From Bacillus sp. FJAT-18017 (lineage in GTDB: Bacteria; Bacillota; Bacilli; Bacillales; Cytobacillaceae): a DNA stretch of 64,000 bases. The notes under the pieces were generated by a model that worked only from the letters and a program-made list of their open reading frames with translations, was not told the DNA's origin and searched no databases. Position 1 is the stretch's first letter. Every line of letters begins with the position of its first letter. Location of the stretch: positions 2,944,001-3,008,000 of the forward strand of contig NZ_CP012602.1 in the NCBI RefSeq assembly GCF_001278805.1, read 5' to 3'. The position numbers and the translations under genes are program-made. Positions 52,592 to 61,452 of this stretch are shown here, in pieces.

Positions 52592-52762
52592 AAAATGGCC
52601 GATGCCATCTGGGGATGAACACGCCTAGTTCACTTTAGCCGCAAATTCAGTTAGGAGTATAGTCTCTTTTTTCGAACGTTAACTGGGTTTTAAAGCCAAC
52701 CATATCAATATAAGTGTAAAAAATCTGCCAAATACGACCATTCATTCCTCTCTTCATACCTG

Positions 52763-52768
52763 TATAAT
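52763..52768 (+). promoter_or_regulatory. Extended -10 promoter element
   Basis: TGTATAATG holds a perfect TATAAT with the TG extension. A -35 box is not obvious. Transcription would begin near 52775, about 40 bases before the ATG-TAG of the lipoprotein gene. Confidence 0.55.
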
Positions 52769-52815
52769 GTAGAGTGAAAGACACCTTATTTTTCCAATGA
52801 AAGCGGGATGTCGCT

Positions 52816-53400
52816 ATGTAGACGAGCAGGATAAGATGGTTTGTTGTGACGGTTATTTTCGGAATGATGTTGGCAGGATGCACCTTCGAGACTGCCGAGG
52901 AGCTAGTCCAGCTGGCAGAGAAAAAGAGCATCCTGCTTCAAAATGAAACCGATTATGAGAAACGGTTTGAAACATACGGCGGAAATGCTTTTTCAGCAAT
53001 TGACCGGCAAGTACTCCTTGAAGCAAGGGAAGCGTATGAACAAGCACTTGCAGAAATGAAAATAGTCAAGAAACAGGAACAATCAGACGAATTACAAGCC
53101 AGGCTAGAACTAGTGAAGGATTCCCTGGATCAAGCAGATGCATACGAAAGGCTTAGAATGGAAGCCTTATCAATGGAAAAATCAACCGAAGAAATCGTCA
53201 ATCTACTTTTTGAAGGCGAGTCCGATTTAGCCCTTATTTCCCGTTTGGATGATTTCAAACGGAACCTTGAGCGAATCAGCAAAAGTTCAGAGTCGCTTGA
53301 AGGATTAATGAAGGAACACTTTGACACATTGTATGTTGAACCTGCCGAAATAACGCTCCGTGAAGCAATGAATTCTTTGGATGGTGTCAGTGACTATTAA
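52816..53400 (+). pseudogene. Lipoprotein gene with TAG at codon 2, or a short lipoprotein from a later start
   Basis: From ATG 52816, codon 2 is TAG (52819-52821). Reading on in frame gives T-S-R-I-R-W-F-V-V-T-V-I-F-G-M-M-L-A-G-C, a textbook lipoprotein signal ending in the lipobox L-A-G-C. The rest is a coiled-coil-like acidic protein of about 170 aa (Q-L-A-E-K-K, A-L-A-E-M-K) with no recognised family. The later GTG at 52846 would leave a signal of 9 residues and no positive charge, which is unlikely to work. A TATAAT box sits at 52763. It is probably an interrupted gene, unless the TAG is an error. Confidence 0.65.
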
Positions 53401-53442
53401 CAAAAAGGTGGTCTCCTATTTTAGGAAACCACCTTTTTGTTT
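53401..53442. terminator. Bidirectional terminator
   Basis: AAAAAGGTGGT...TCCT/AGGA...ACCACCTTTTT, with T runs on both strands. It lies between the convergent lipoprotein and aldo/keto reductase genes. Confidence 0.9.
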
Positions 53443-53466
53443 ACTCACAGGCATTAATGCATACTT

Positions 53467-54311
53467 TTAAAAGTTAAAATTATCCGGATCGGAACCGACA
53501 CGTTGATTTTTGTTTAAAGCATCGATTTTTGCCATATCCTCGCTTGAAAGTCCAAAGTCGAAAATTGAGGCATTTTCAACAATCCGCGTTTCCTTAATGG
53601 ACTTTGTAATGGTGATAACGCCATGCTGAAGATCCCATCGAAGAATTACTTGAGCAACGGATTTGTTATACTTACCCGCGACTTCCTTCAATGTTTCATT
53701 TTCTAGAAGCTGTCCTTGTGCAAGCGGAGACCATGCCTCAAACTGGATGCCCTGCTCCTTCAGAATTCTCGAAGTTCGACCTGTGCCAAATGGGGGTGTA
53801 ATTCGACCTGATTAACCATTGGCTTAATCTCTGCATCCTCAAGGATATCTTTCAAATGGTGAACATGGAAATTGCTGACCCCGATTGCCCGGACCTTACC
53901 TTCTTTATATAATGTCTCAAGCGCGCGCCAGGTTTCCTTGTACTTCCCTTTCACCGGCCAGTGAATCAGATACAAATCGAGATACTCCAGCCCAAGACGC
54001 TGCAAGCTTGCTTCGTATGCTTCCAAAGTTGTCTCATATCCTTGATCGGAGTTCCATACCTTTGAAGTTACGAATATATCTTCTCTTTTTAATCCATTTT
54101 CCTCAAGTGCTTCACTCAATGCCTGGCCAACGCCTTCTTCGTTTTTGTAAACAGCTGCCGTATCAATGCTCCGATAGCCATTGCGAATCGCTGCCTTAAC
54201 AGAATCGATAACTTCCTGGCCTTCCTTCACCTTGAAAACGCCGAGCCCAAACCAAGGCATCTCAACACCATTATGAAGTGCCACAGTATCGTGCAAATGT
54301 GTTGCTGTCAT
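53467..54311 (-). pseudogene. Aldo/keto reductase gene, frameshifted
   Basis: The first frame has [13 protein letters not shown], the catalytic K-V-W-N and I-H-W-P, ending as L-R-E-F then TGA. One missing C near 53762 (TTCCTG became TTCTG) restores [18 protein letters not shown] and the cofactor-binding end K-S-I-K-E-T-R-I. The joined protein would be 281 aa, normal for this YvgN/YtbE-like group (methylglyoxal and aldehyde reductases). Lesion or sequencing error. Confidence 0.85.
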
Positions 54312-54610
54312 CTGCTATTCCTCCTAAGACTTCTATGTATATGCAAGCGGACTACTTTGTCCCGCTAAACATTTTTATCATGCCACTCTATTTCCATGAT
54401 AGCAATTACAAAGTGTTATGCTGAACAACTTTTTTAGTGCCTGAATTCTATCGTATTTCCAAAACAAATAACCGTACGCGCATGGGTGCTGTACGGCTTT
54501 TTTGTAATTCCTCAAGAACCGATGACCCCTGTCAATCGTGGCTGGAAAGAATCGTCCCTCGTTTTATCGTATGTTTATTTATGAAACTGGTTTTGGCATA
54601 AACCTGTGCA
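54312..54610. other. 299-bp gap with an orphan plus-strand terminator
   Basis: A hairpin AGCGGAC...GTCCCGCT lies at 54346-54366. A terminator with arms CCGTAC/GTACGG (54472-54477, 54491-54496), followed by TTTTTT, is at 54472-54503. No plus-strand gene ends here. A small RNA transcribed rightward is possible. Confidence 0.45.
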
Positions 54611-55795
54611 TTACACTAAAAACTTAAATGTTGCATTTAGGAACATCTTTACACCAATCTCAAGCGCATCTTCATCAATGGTGAAACGCGCATGATGGTG
54701 TGGATAGGTAATACCTTTTTCTTCATTTCCCGCCCCAACATAGAAAAACGCACCAGGAGCCTTTTGCTGAAACGCTGAGAAATCCTCACCGCCCATATTT
54801 GGCCTCATTAAATCAAGTGCCTGTTCACCAAATACTTCGCGAACTGTTTCCTCGATTACCCTTGTGACTTCCGCATCATTGATAACCGGGCGATAACCGA
54901 ATTCATACTTGAACTCGTATGTCGCACCGTGCGCTTCGGTAATCCCTTTTATCACCCGTTCCATTGTTGCAGGAACTGTTTCGCGAAGCTTGGGATCAAA
55001 ACTGCGCACTGTTCCGCACATTTCCACAGACCCCGGTATGACGTTGTGGGTTGTCCCGCCAGTGAACTGGGTTACTGACAAAACAAGATTATCAAGTGGA
55101 TCCGTGTTTCGAGAAACGATATGCTGCAGGTTGGTCACGACTTGTGCAGCAATGGCAATCGAATCAATCGTCTGCTGCGGCAATGCAGCATGGCCGCCTC
55201 TACCCCTTACCGTAATCCAAAACGCATCTGGTGAAGCCATCATCGGTCCATAGACAACACCTACTTTTCCAAATGGCAATGGTGACCATAGATGGGTTCC
55301 GATAACAAGATCAACGCCGTTCATGACTCCAGCCTCAACCATTTCCTCTGCACCACCAGGGGCAATTTCTTCAGCGTGCTGGAAAAGGAAGCGGACTTCA
55401 CCTTTTATATTTTCCTTAAGGCCGCTCAAAATTTTGGCGGCTCCCAGCAGCATTGCTGTATGTCCATCATGTCCGCAGGCATGCATGACGCCAGGAGATT
55501 TGGAAGCAAAATCAAAATCGTTCTCTTCCGTAATTGGCAGTGCATCCATATCTGCACGAATTGCAAGCACCTTGCCTGGCTGGCTGCCAATCAGCCTGGC
55601 CATTACACTTGTTTTTGTCGGACGGGATAATTCCAGTCCACCAAAAGACTCCAAAGTTTCATAAACAAACTGAGCCGTTTTTTCTTCCTGAAAAGATAAC
55701 TCAGGATTGCTATGTAAATACCTTCTCCATTCAATGACCTGGCCTGTAATGCTTTCTGCCAGCTGATTTAAATTTATCGTTGCATTTGTACCCAT
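54611..55795 (-). CDS. M20 family amidohydrolase
   Basis: 394 aa. The metal sites read R-A-D-M-D-A-L-P, C-G-H-D-G-H, H-A-E-E-I-A-P-G-G and, near the end, G-G-E-D-F. This pattern matches hippuricase / N-acyl-amino-acid deacylases (YxeP, AmhX, YhaA types). It cleaves N-acyl amino acids or related amides; exact substrate unknown. GGAGGAG precedes the ATG. Confidence 0.85.
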   Translation of the reverse strand: MGTNATINLNQLAESITGQVIEWRRYLHSNPELSFQEEKTAQFVYETLESFGGLELSRPTKTSVMARLIGSQPGKVLAIRADMDALPITEENDFDFASKSPGVMHACGHDGHTAMLLGAAKILSGLKENIKGEVRFLFQHAEEIAPGGAEEMVEAGVMNGVDLVIGTHLWSPLPFGKVGVVYGPMMASPDAFWITVRGRGGHAALPQQTIDSIAIAAQVVTNLQHIVSRNTDPLDNLVLSVTQFTGGTTHNVIPGSVEMCGTVRSFDPKLRETVPATMERVIKGITEAHGATYEFKYEFGYRPVINDAEVTRVIEETVREVFGEQALDLMRPNMGGEDFSAFQQKAPGAFFYVGAGNEEKGITYPHHHARFTIDEDALEIGVKMFLNATFKFLV

Positions 55796-55897
55796 GTATG
55801 AATCTCCTCCAACAATTAAATATTTCGCTATTCTAAATACTTATACTTTACAGCAAAGCGTCATTGTTTTAAAGCAAAACCTTTTGCTGAAAATCAT

Positions 55898-55940
55898 TTA
55901 AAAAACGCCATCCGCTTCAGGGAAGACGGGATGGCGTTTT
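55898..55940 (-). terminator. Rho-independent terminator after the ABC operon
   Basis: Arms AACGCCATCC / GGATGGCGTT. On the minus strand it is followed by TTTTTAAATG. Confidence 0.85.
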
Positions 55941-55941
55941 A

Positions 55942-56721
55942 TTAGGCAGCTAGTTCCTTCCTTCGAAAGATAATGATTGAAAGAATAAGTAAAATTACAA
56001 TAACAATTACCGCGAGTATAGCTGCCATAACTGAATGTTGCGGTAAGCTGCCTTCAACAACAAAAGTTCCAGCATAGTCGGATAGCTGCGCCGGGCTCCA
56101 TTCAAGCGCATGGGAAAGAGTACTGCTGACAATTGTAAGTAAAATGACAGAACCAAGCGCAGCAAAGCCAGCTGCTCCGGAAACAAAGAAAAGGGAGCTG
56201 AAGAAGATTGCTACAGTCACAACAAATGTCAGCCATAAACCTTCAAGGAAAAAGGCGCCAAAAAAGTTACCCATATTAACCCAGTCAAACAATAGTCCGG
56301 TATAATACCAGGAAGCTATAAACCCGATGAAAAACGACAACCACACAAGCAGCAGCATTCCTGCCCATTTTGCAGTGATAAACGACCTATACGAAACGGG
56401 TTTTACAAGGATCATAGCTGCTGTTCCGCTCTTTCGTTCCCCAGCGACTAGTGACATCGTTATAAGGACGACAATGAGTACTCCAAATGTGTTATATTGG
56501 GACATACTTACAATCAGAACTTCTGGAGGACTAGGTTCCGGAATACTTATTTCTGACCCCTCTGGCAAACCGCCAACGGCATTCAGGATATCTTGCATAT
56601 AATAACTGACTAATGGTTCCTGGACTCCGAGCAGGATGAACGTTATTGGAACCCAAATCCACTTGAAGTTTCTCCACATCTCGAGGATTTCCTTTTCAAA
56701 AAGGGTTAGCCACTGTTTCAT
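55942..56721 (-). CDS. yxlG: ABC-2 transporter permease, YxlG-like
   Basis: 259 aa with about six membrane helices and the ABC-2 pattern A-G-E-R-K-S-G-T-A-A-M-I-L-V-K-P-V before helix 3. Its ATG overlaps the ATPase stop by 4 bp, so the two form one transporter. Length and order match B. subtilis YxlG, in the sigY operon. Substrate unknown. Confidence 0.8.
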   Translation of the reverse strand: MKQWLTLFEKEILEMWRNFKWIWVPITFILLGVQEPLVSYYMQDILNAVGGLPEGSEISIPEPSPPEVLIVSMSQYNTFGVLIVVLITMSLVAGERKSGTAAMILVKPVSYRSFITAKWAGMLLLVWLSFFIGFIASWYYTGLLFDWVNMGNFFGAFFLEGLWLTFVVTVAIFFSSLFFVSGAAGFAALGSVILLTIVSSTLSHALEWSPAQLSDYAGTFVVEGSLPQHSVMAAILAVIVIVILLILSIIIFRRKELAA

Positions 56722-57626
56722 ATTGCCACCACCTTCATGAAAATGTCCTCTAATGTCATGCTGCTTGTTTCAAACTTTGTAAGCGGCACATCGTGGTCTG
56801 CCGCCTCCTTTAAAAAGACTCTCCTGGCCAGGTCAATATCGCTCACGTAAACATTAAGCTGGCTGCCAATGACATTTGAATTTTGAACAAATGGATAGGA
56901 AGTAAAGGATGAGGCAAAAATTTCTGCTTTATCTTTGAATTGCAGCTCAATTTTGGACTCGCTGTGGCGCTTCCTCAAATCATCCATTGTTCCTGATTCG
57001 ACGATTTGCCCATTATGTAAAAAAAGCAGCTCGTCACAAACCTCTTCGGCATCATTCAATATATGAGTCGAAAAAAGGATTGTTGTTTCTCTTTTCAGTT
57101 TTTCCAATAGTTCAAGGACTTCCCTCCGTCCAAATGGATCCAGGGCTGAAACTGGCTCATCAAGCATGATCAGCTTTGGGCGATGGATGAGTGCCTGTGC
57201 TATCCCCAATCTCTGTTTCATACCCCCCGAATATTTGCCTACGGCCCTTCGGCTGGCGTCTGCTATCCCTACCAATTCCAATAATTCACTCGTCCGCTGT
57301 TTCGCTTCTTTCGTCGAGAGACCTGCAAGCCTCCCGGCATAACTAAGAAACTCTGAACCTGTCATCCAGTCATAAAATACTGGATATTGTGGCAGATACC
57401 CTATAAACTTTCGGATATCCTCGCCTTTTTGAGCATCGTTGAACACGATAGTTCCAGAAGAAGGTTCCATTAATCCAGACAGCATCCGCAGTGTTGTTGT
57501 CTTTCCGGCCCCGTTTGGACCAAGCAAAGCTGTACATTTTCCTTTTTTTAAAACAAAATCAAGGCCCTTGATGACTTCATTCCCCTTGAAGTTTTTCCTC
57601 AGCCCATCAATTTGGACAAGAGGCAT
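56718..57626 (-). CDS. yxlF: ABC transporter ATP-binding protein, YxlF-like
   Basis: 302 aa. Walker A is G-P-N-G-A-G-K-T-T, the signature Y-S-G-G-M-K-Q-R, and Walker B L-I-M-L-D-E-P. The ATG (57624-57626) shares its A with the stop of the small upstream gene, and AAGGAG is well placed; the longer frame to 57707 was trimmed. It pairs with the YxlG-like permease. Confidence 0.9.
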   Translation of the reverse strand: MPLVQIDGLRKNFKGNEVIKGLDFVLKKGKCTALLGPNGAGKTTTLRMLSGLMEPSSGTIVFNDAQKGEDIRKFIGYLPQYPVFYDWMTGSEFLSYAGRLAGLSTKEAKQRTSELLELVGIADASRRAVGKYSGGMKQRLGIAQALIHRPKLIMLDEPVSALDPFGRREVLELLEKLKRETTILFSTHILNDAEEVCDELLFLHNGQIVESGTMDDLRKRHSESKIELQFKDKAEIFASSFTSYPFVQNSNVIGSQLNVYVSDIDLARRVFLKEAADHDVPLTKFETSSMTLEDIFMKVVAI

Positions 57627-57826
57627 CAGTAATTTCTCCTTCCAAAAACAAAATAAAGAATCGGGCCGAATGTGGTAATAACGACTATAACAATTGCCCA
57701 AACCCATTTAGGACCATTCGTCCTCTCTATACGAATCAGATCAACCAACGCCACCACTAGCAACAGTAGTGAAATCAACAGCACCGGAAGCAGCAAACCC
57801 CAGCTAATTCCTTCTAAAGCTTCCAT
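57626..57826 (-). CDS. yxlE: PLDc_N-domain small membrane protein, YxlE-like
   Basis: 66 aa with two membrane helices (about 9-30 and 42-61) and the PLDc_N pattern K-W-V-W-A-I-V-I-V-V. Its stop and the ATPase start share one base (TGATG). In B. subtilis YxlE is a negative regulator of SigY, encoded just before YxlF-YxlG. No sigY, yxlC or yxlD gene is found here. Confidence 0.75.
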   Translation of the reverse strand: MEALEGISWGLLLPVLLISLLLLVVALVDLIRIERTNGPKWVWAIVIVVITTFGPILYFVFGRRNY

Positions 57827-57991
57827 AAAACATCCCCCTATTCGTGACTTTCCACCTAATCTAAAATAAGTATATCAAGAGTTTACAAAAAATCTACTCA
57901 TTATTTTCATTTTTGATAATAAAATTTTCAAAGATTTAGTAATAAGTAGATATAACCAAAGTTTATTAAGGATTGCCTGTTATTTTAGAAC

Positions 57992-58020
57992 TAAAAAAAG
58001 AGGGGTCTTACCCCCTCTTA
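57992..58020 (-). terminator. Rho-independent terminator
   Basis: On the minus strand AAGAGGGG / CCCCTCTT with a short loop, then TTTTTAG. It overlaps the end of the gene at 58018. Confidence 0.85.
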
Positions 58021-58296
58021 ATGCTCTTTCGTTCTATAATGGCAAAACAAGATTTCAGCCACGGTGAGCAGGACTGCAGCAATTCCAAACATGAGTACTC
58101 CGAGAACCTGGCTAATTCCGTCTATTGCAATTTCGAAGAACCACAGATAGGAACATAACAAAAACAGGATTGAATTTATTCCGGTAAAAAAAATCCCATG
58201 CTTCTCGTATTTGTTTTTAATGCGAATGAATGAAAAAACGATTCCTGCTACAAGAAACAACGTGATTGCACTGAAAAAAAACACGGTATCTAACAT
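58018..58296 (-). CDS. Hypothetical membrane protein
   Basis: 92 aa with three hydrophobic segments (near residues 4-24, 34-53 and 59-82). GGAGG sits nine bases before ATG 58294-58296; six upstream codons of the open frame have no ribosome site. Family not recognised. It follows the PstS-like fusion gene by 24 bp and may share its transcript. Confidence 0.6.
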   Translation of the reverse strand: MLDTVFFFSAITLFLVAGIVFSFIRIKNKYEKHGIFFTGINSILFLLCSYLWFFEIAIDGISQVLGVLMFGIAAVLLTVAEILFCHYRTKEH

Positions 58297-58320
58297 CCTG
58301 CCACTCCTCCCCATTACCCT

Positions 58321-59781
58321 CTAATTAAGTGGAACATATCCAATTTCACCAACAATGTACTGACCCTGTGGACCCTCCATCCATTCGAGGAAAGGCTTTA
58401 GGTTTTTATTTGGATTGTCTTTTAAAGTGACCGCATAAAGGTTTACTACAAACGGGTACTTCCCGGAGCGGATGTTTTCCTCACTCGGTTCAATCCCGTC
58501 AACAGATATCAGTTTAATCTCCTTATTCGGATTCATGCCGGTTGCAAAAAAACGAAACGAATAACCAAGCGAATTTTTATAGTTGCGATAGTTTGCAACT
58601 TCCTCTATCAGGTCACCCATCCCCATAATTTCTTCTTTCAAGGGGTTCATTAAAGGCGTATCCCCCATGACCACCTGCATGATTGTTTGCGACCCTGAAT
58701 CTTCAGGGCGCTGAAAGGCTATAATTTTATCATCATTCCCGCCCGCTTTGCTCCAGTTTGTTATTTTTCCGGAATAAATACCTTTGATTTGATCGGTTGT
58801 CAGGTTATTTACAGGATTTTTGCTGTTTACGAAAAAAACGAATGCTTCCTTGCCGATTGGAGTCATTACAAGCTCCTTATCGGACCGCTCGGCCAACTCT
58901 TTTTGTGCCTGGGATGGCTGTGCACCAAAGAACACGTCTACTTCTCCATTCACCAGCCGTTCGAACGCATAAATTGTATTCGTAAAGCTGACAATCTCTA
59001 CTTGCCTTTTTTTATCATAATTTTCATCGCCAATACCTGAATACACTTCATTTGCGAATGCTGAATAAACTGGGAATGCAGCCTCCGCTCCGTCGAGGAC
59101 GGGCATTTCTTCTTTTTTATCAATTTGGAATGAAGCTGGTTCATCCAGCCTCGGAAGCCTGTTGTCTGGATAATTTACGTAATAGGGTTCCAGGTCAACA
59201 CTTGAATAGCCATTGCCATATTCAAAGCCGTATGATGGGAGAACTTCCTGGCTCCTTTGCCAGTGCACTATGCCTATCACTGAAAAACATACTATAAAGG
59301 CCGTAGTACCAGAAAAGATAGCACCCATCCTCAGGGGGTTATTCCTAAAATAGACCATATAGCTTACCAGGAAAGTGGAATAATAGAGGAATGGCGCCAA
59401 CAATCCCGCTATATGCTGTCCGGTCAAAAAAGTAATAAAACTGTTTGGTAAAAAAGGAAAGAATCCAAAAACATAGACTCCCCACCAATCAGCCCCTAAA
59501 AATCCTTTTGTAATAATCATTAACAAAGCAGCCAGGAATGCTGCCACAAAAGCAGGGATGGCGACCGGTATATACCTGGCAGCCTGCGATATGGATGCTT
59601 TATCGTTTTTCGCAAACTGATGCGCTGCAAAAACAGCCCCTGCAATATACAACAAAAGCACAGGGTATCCAATCTCTTCGTTCCGTACCATCATAATTCC
59701 AAGTGAACCAAATGAAAGTACCAGTGGTGCAACAATAAAGAACATTACCACCAAAACCGTATTCCTTTTCAATTTTTCCAT
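58321..59781 (-). CDS. Membrane protein fused to a PstS-like substrate-binding domain
   Basis: 486 aa. The N-terminal 195 residues hold about six hydrophobic segments. The rest is a periplasmic-binding-protein-type domain of the PstS family: V-N-G-E-V-D-V-F-F-G-A-Q-P-S, I-Y-S-G-K-I-T-N-W, R-P-E-D-S-G-S-Q-T-I, and N-S-L-G-Y-S-F-R. These match PstS phosphate-site regions. No pst permease or ATPase is nearby, so it may sense an anion rather than import it. A 10-bp-arm palindrome lies 16 bp upstream of the ATG. Confidence 0.75.
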   Translation of the reverse strand: MEKLKRNTVLVVMFFIVAPLVLSFGSLGIMMVRNEEIGYPVLLLYIAGAVFAAHQFAKNDKASISQAARYIPVAIPAFVAAFLAALLMIITKGFLGADWWGVYVFGFFPFLPNSFITFLTGQHIAGLLAPFLYYSTFLVSYMVYFRNNPLRMGAIFSGTTAFIVCFSVIGIVHWQRSQEVLPSYGFEYGNGYSSVDLEPYYVNYPDNRLPRLDEPASFQIDKKEEMPVLDGAEAAFPVYSAFANEVYSGIGDENYDKKRQVEIVSFTNTIYAFERLVNGEVDVFFGAQPSQAQKELAERSDKELVMTPIGKEAFVFFVNSKNPVNNLTTDQIKGIYSGKITNWSKAGGNDDKIIAFQRPEDSGSQTIMQVVMGDTPLMNPLKEEIMGMGDLIEEVANYRNYKNSLGYSFRFFATGMNPNKEIKLISVDGIEPSEENIRSGKYPFVVNLYAVTLKDNPNKNLKPFLEWMEGPQGQYIVGEIGYVPLN

Positions 59782-59796
59782 CCCCCAACCCGTTTA

Positions 59797-59818
59797 TTTA
59801 GTGTAATTTTACACTAAA
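59797..59818. promoter_or_regulatory. 22-bp perfect palindrome, candidate operator
   Basis: Arms TTTAGTGTAA and TTACACTAAA with a 2-bp centre, 16-37 bp before the start of the PstS-like fusion gene. It could be a repressor site over the promoter or a 5'-leader hairpin just before the ribosome site (GGGTTGGGGG). No T tract follows on either strand, so it is not a terminator. Confidence 0.55.
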
Positions 59819-59860
59819 GGTGAAGGGGAGCGCAATACTTTTGGTTAAATTTCCCCACGT

Positions 59861-59888
59861 AAAAAGAGGGCACTGGGCCCTCTTTTAC
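59861..59888 (-). terminator. Rho-independent terminator after M32 carboxypeptidase
   Basis: Arms AAAGAGGGC / GCCCTCTTT; on the minus strand TTACG follows. Confidence 0.75.
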
Positions 59889-59892
59889 AACA

Positions 59893-61425
59893 TTATAATT
59901 TGTAAACGTTTGTGTATTTTTCTTCCAGATATTCTGTCAAATAGCTGGCATTCAACTCTTCACCAGTAGCGCGGACGATTAGTTCGCTTGGACGAAAGAG
60001 TGCACCATATTGATGGATTTTTTCCTTTAGCCAGGCATCCACTGACGTAAAGTCGCCCTTTGAAATAGCCGCTTCAAAATCAGGGACATCCTTTTTAATA
60101 GCTTTCATGATTTGGGCAGCATACAGGTTCCCAAGCGAATAGGACGGGAAATATCCGAAACCGCCGAATGACCAATGCACATCCTGCAGAACTCCTTCGC
60201 TATCTGATTCTGGAACAACACCAAGATATTCTTCCATCTTCTTATTCCATACTTGAGGAAGATAATGGACTTCAAGTTCCCCGCCAATCAATGCCTTCTC
60301 AATTTCGTATCGGACCATAATGTGGAGATTATAGGTCAATTCATCCGCTTCTATCCGGATAAGAGATGGCTTAACAGTATTTACCGCCCGGTAGAAATCC
60401 TCTTCCTTTACATCCCCAAGCTGTTCCGGGAACATTTCAACTAGTCTTGGATAGAAATAATTCCAGAACTCCCTGCTTCGGCCCACCATGTTCTCTAAAA
60501 ACCTTGATTGTGATTCATGAATTCCAAATGAAGTTCCACTGGCAAGAACGGTGTCTTCGAACTTTTTATCAATATTTTGCTCATATTTGCCATGGCCTGC
60601 TTCATGGATGGTTCCGAAAAGCGCGCTTAAGACGTTATCTTCAAGATATCTTGTTGTGATTCTGACATCACCTGTATTTATTGCAAGAGCGAATGGGTGT
60701 ACTGTTTCATCGAGCCTCCCTGCTTCCAAGTCGTACCCTATAATGGGTAGAATATATCGATTGAATTCCTTTTGTTTTTCAATATCGAACCTTTGATCAA
60801 AAATATGTGCTGGTGTTTGGTTGGGCGACTCTTTGATCCGATTCAGCAATTCAACACTTGATTGCCTCAAGGCAGAGAACAGTGAGTCAAGTTTTTCGAC
60901 CGTAAATCCAGGCTCATATTCGTCAAGCAGTGCATCGTATGGATGCTTTTCATATCCATAGATTTCAGCAAATTTCCGTTTGAAGGCAACGATTTGCTCC
61001 AGATATGGCGCAAAATGTGCAAAATCATTATTTTCTCTGGCAAACTCCCAAGCGTCATTTGCCTCGGCAGTCAGGATGGAATATTCTTTGAACATCTCCT
61101 CAGGTATAGCTTTTGAACGTTGATAAAAGTCATTCCGTTCGCGCACCTGGGCAGTTGTAACCTCGTCCAGTACCATTTGGGCCTTTTCATTGGTCAGCGC
61201 TTCCAACAATCGTCCCATTTCTTCTGAAATGGAAAGCTTAAATGCCTCAGTCCTGAGAGTCCCAATCGCTTTTGCGAACCTGGCACGGCCTTTCTTCGGA
61301 GCCATGACCTTCTGATCCCAATCAGTCAGGCCGGCAATACTTGAAAAATGAGAAATCTTTTCGTCCAGAGCTTTAAAGTGCTGAATCTTTTCCTGAAGTG
61401 AACCACTCGCAACCTTCTGTTCCAT
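59893..61425 (-). CDS. M32 family carboxypeptidase (thermostable carboxypeptidase 1-like)
   Basis: 510 aa zinc carboxypeptidase. The motif H-E-A-G-H is at 274-278, with G-I-H-E-S-Q-S-R-F just after, and D-E-x-T-Y-N-L-H-I further on, as in Taq and B. subtilis YpwA. Cytoplasmic, with broad specificity for C-terminal residues. AAGGGGG precedes the ATG at 61423-61425 at 11 bases; a TTG nine codons upstream overlaps that box and was not used. Confidence 0.9.
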   Translation of the reverse strand: MEQKVASGSLQEKIQHFKALDEKISHFSSIAGLTDWDQKVMAPKKGRARFAKAIGTLRTEAFKLSISEEMGRLLEALTNEKAQMVLDEVTTAQVRERNDFYQRSKAIPEEMFKEYSILTAEANDAWEFARENNDFAHFAPYLEQIVAFKRKFAEIYGYEKHPYDALLDEYEPGFTVEKLDSLFSALRQSSVELLNRIKESPNQTPAHIFDQRFDIEKQKEFNRYILPIIGYDLEAGRLDETVHPFALAINTGDVRITTRYLEDNVLSALFGTIHEAGHGKYEQNIDKKFEDTVLASGTSFGIHESQSRFLENMVGRSREFWNYFYPRLVEMFPEQLGDVKEEDFYRAVNTVKPSLIRIEADELTYNLHIMVRYEIEKALIGGELEVHYLPQVWNKKMEEYLGVVPESDSEGVLQDVHWSFGGFGYFPSYSLGNLYAAQIMKAIKKDVPDFEAAISKGDFTSVDAWLKEKIHQYGALFRPSELIVRATGEELNASYLTEYLEEKYTNVYKL

Positions 61426-61452
61426 ATGTATAAAATCCCCCTTTGTGCTCAA

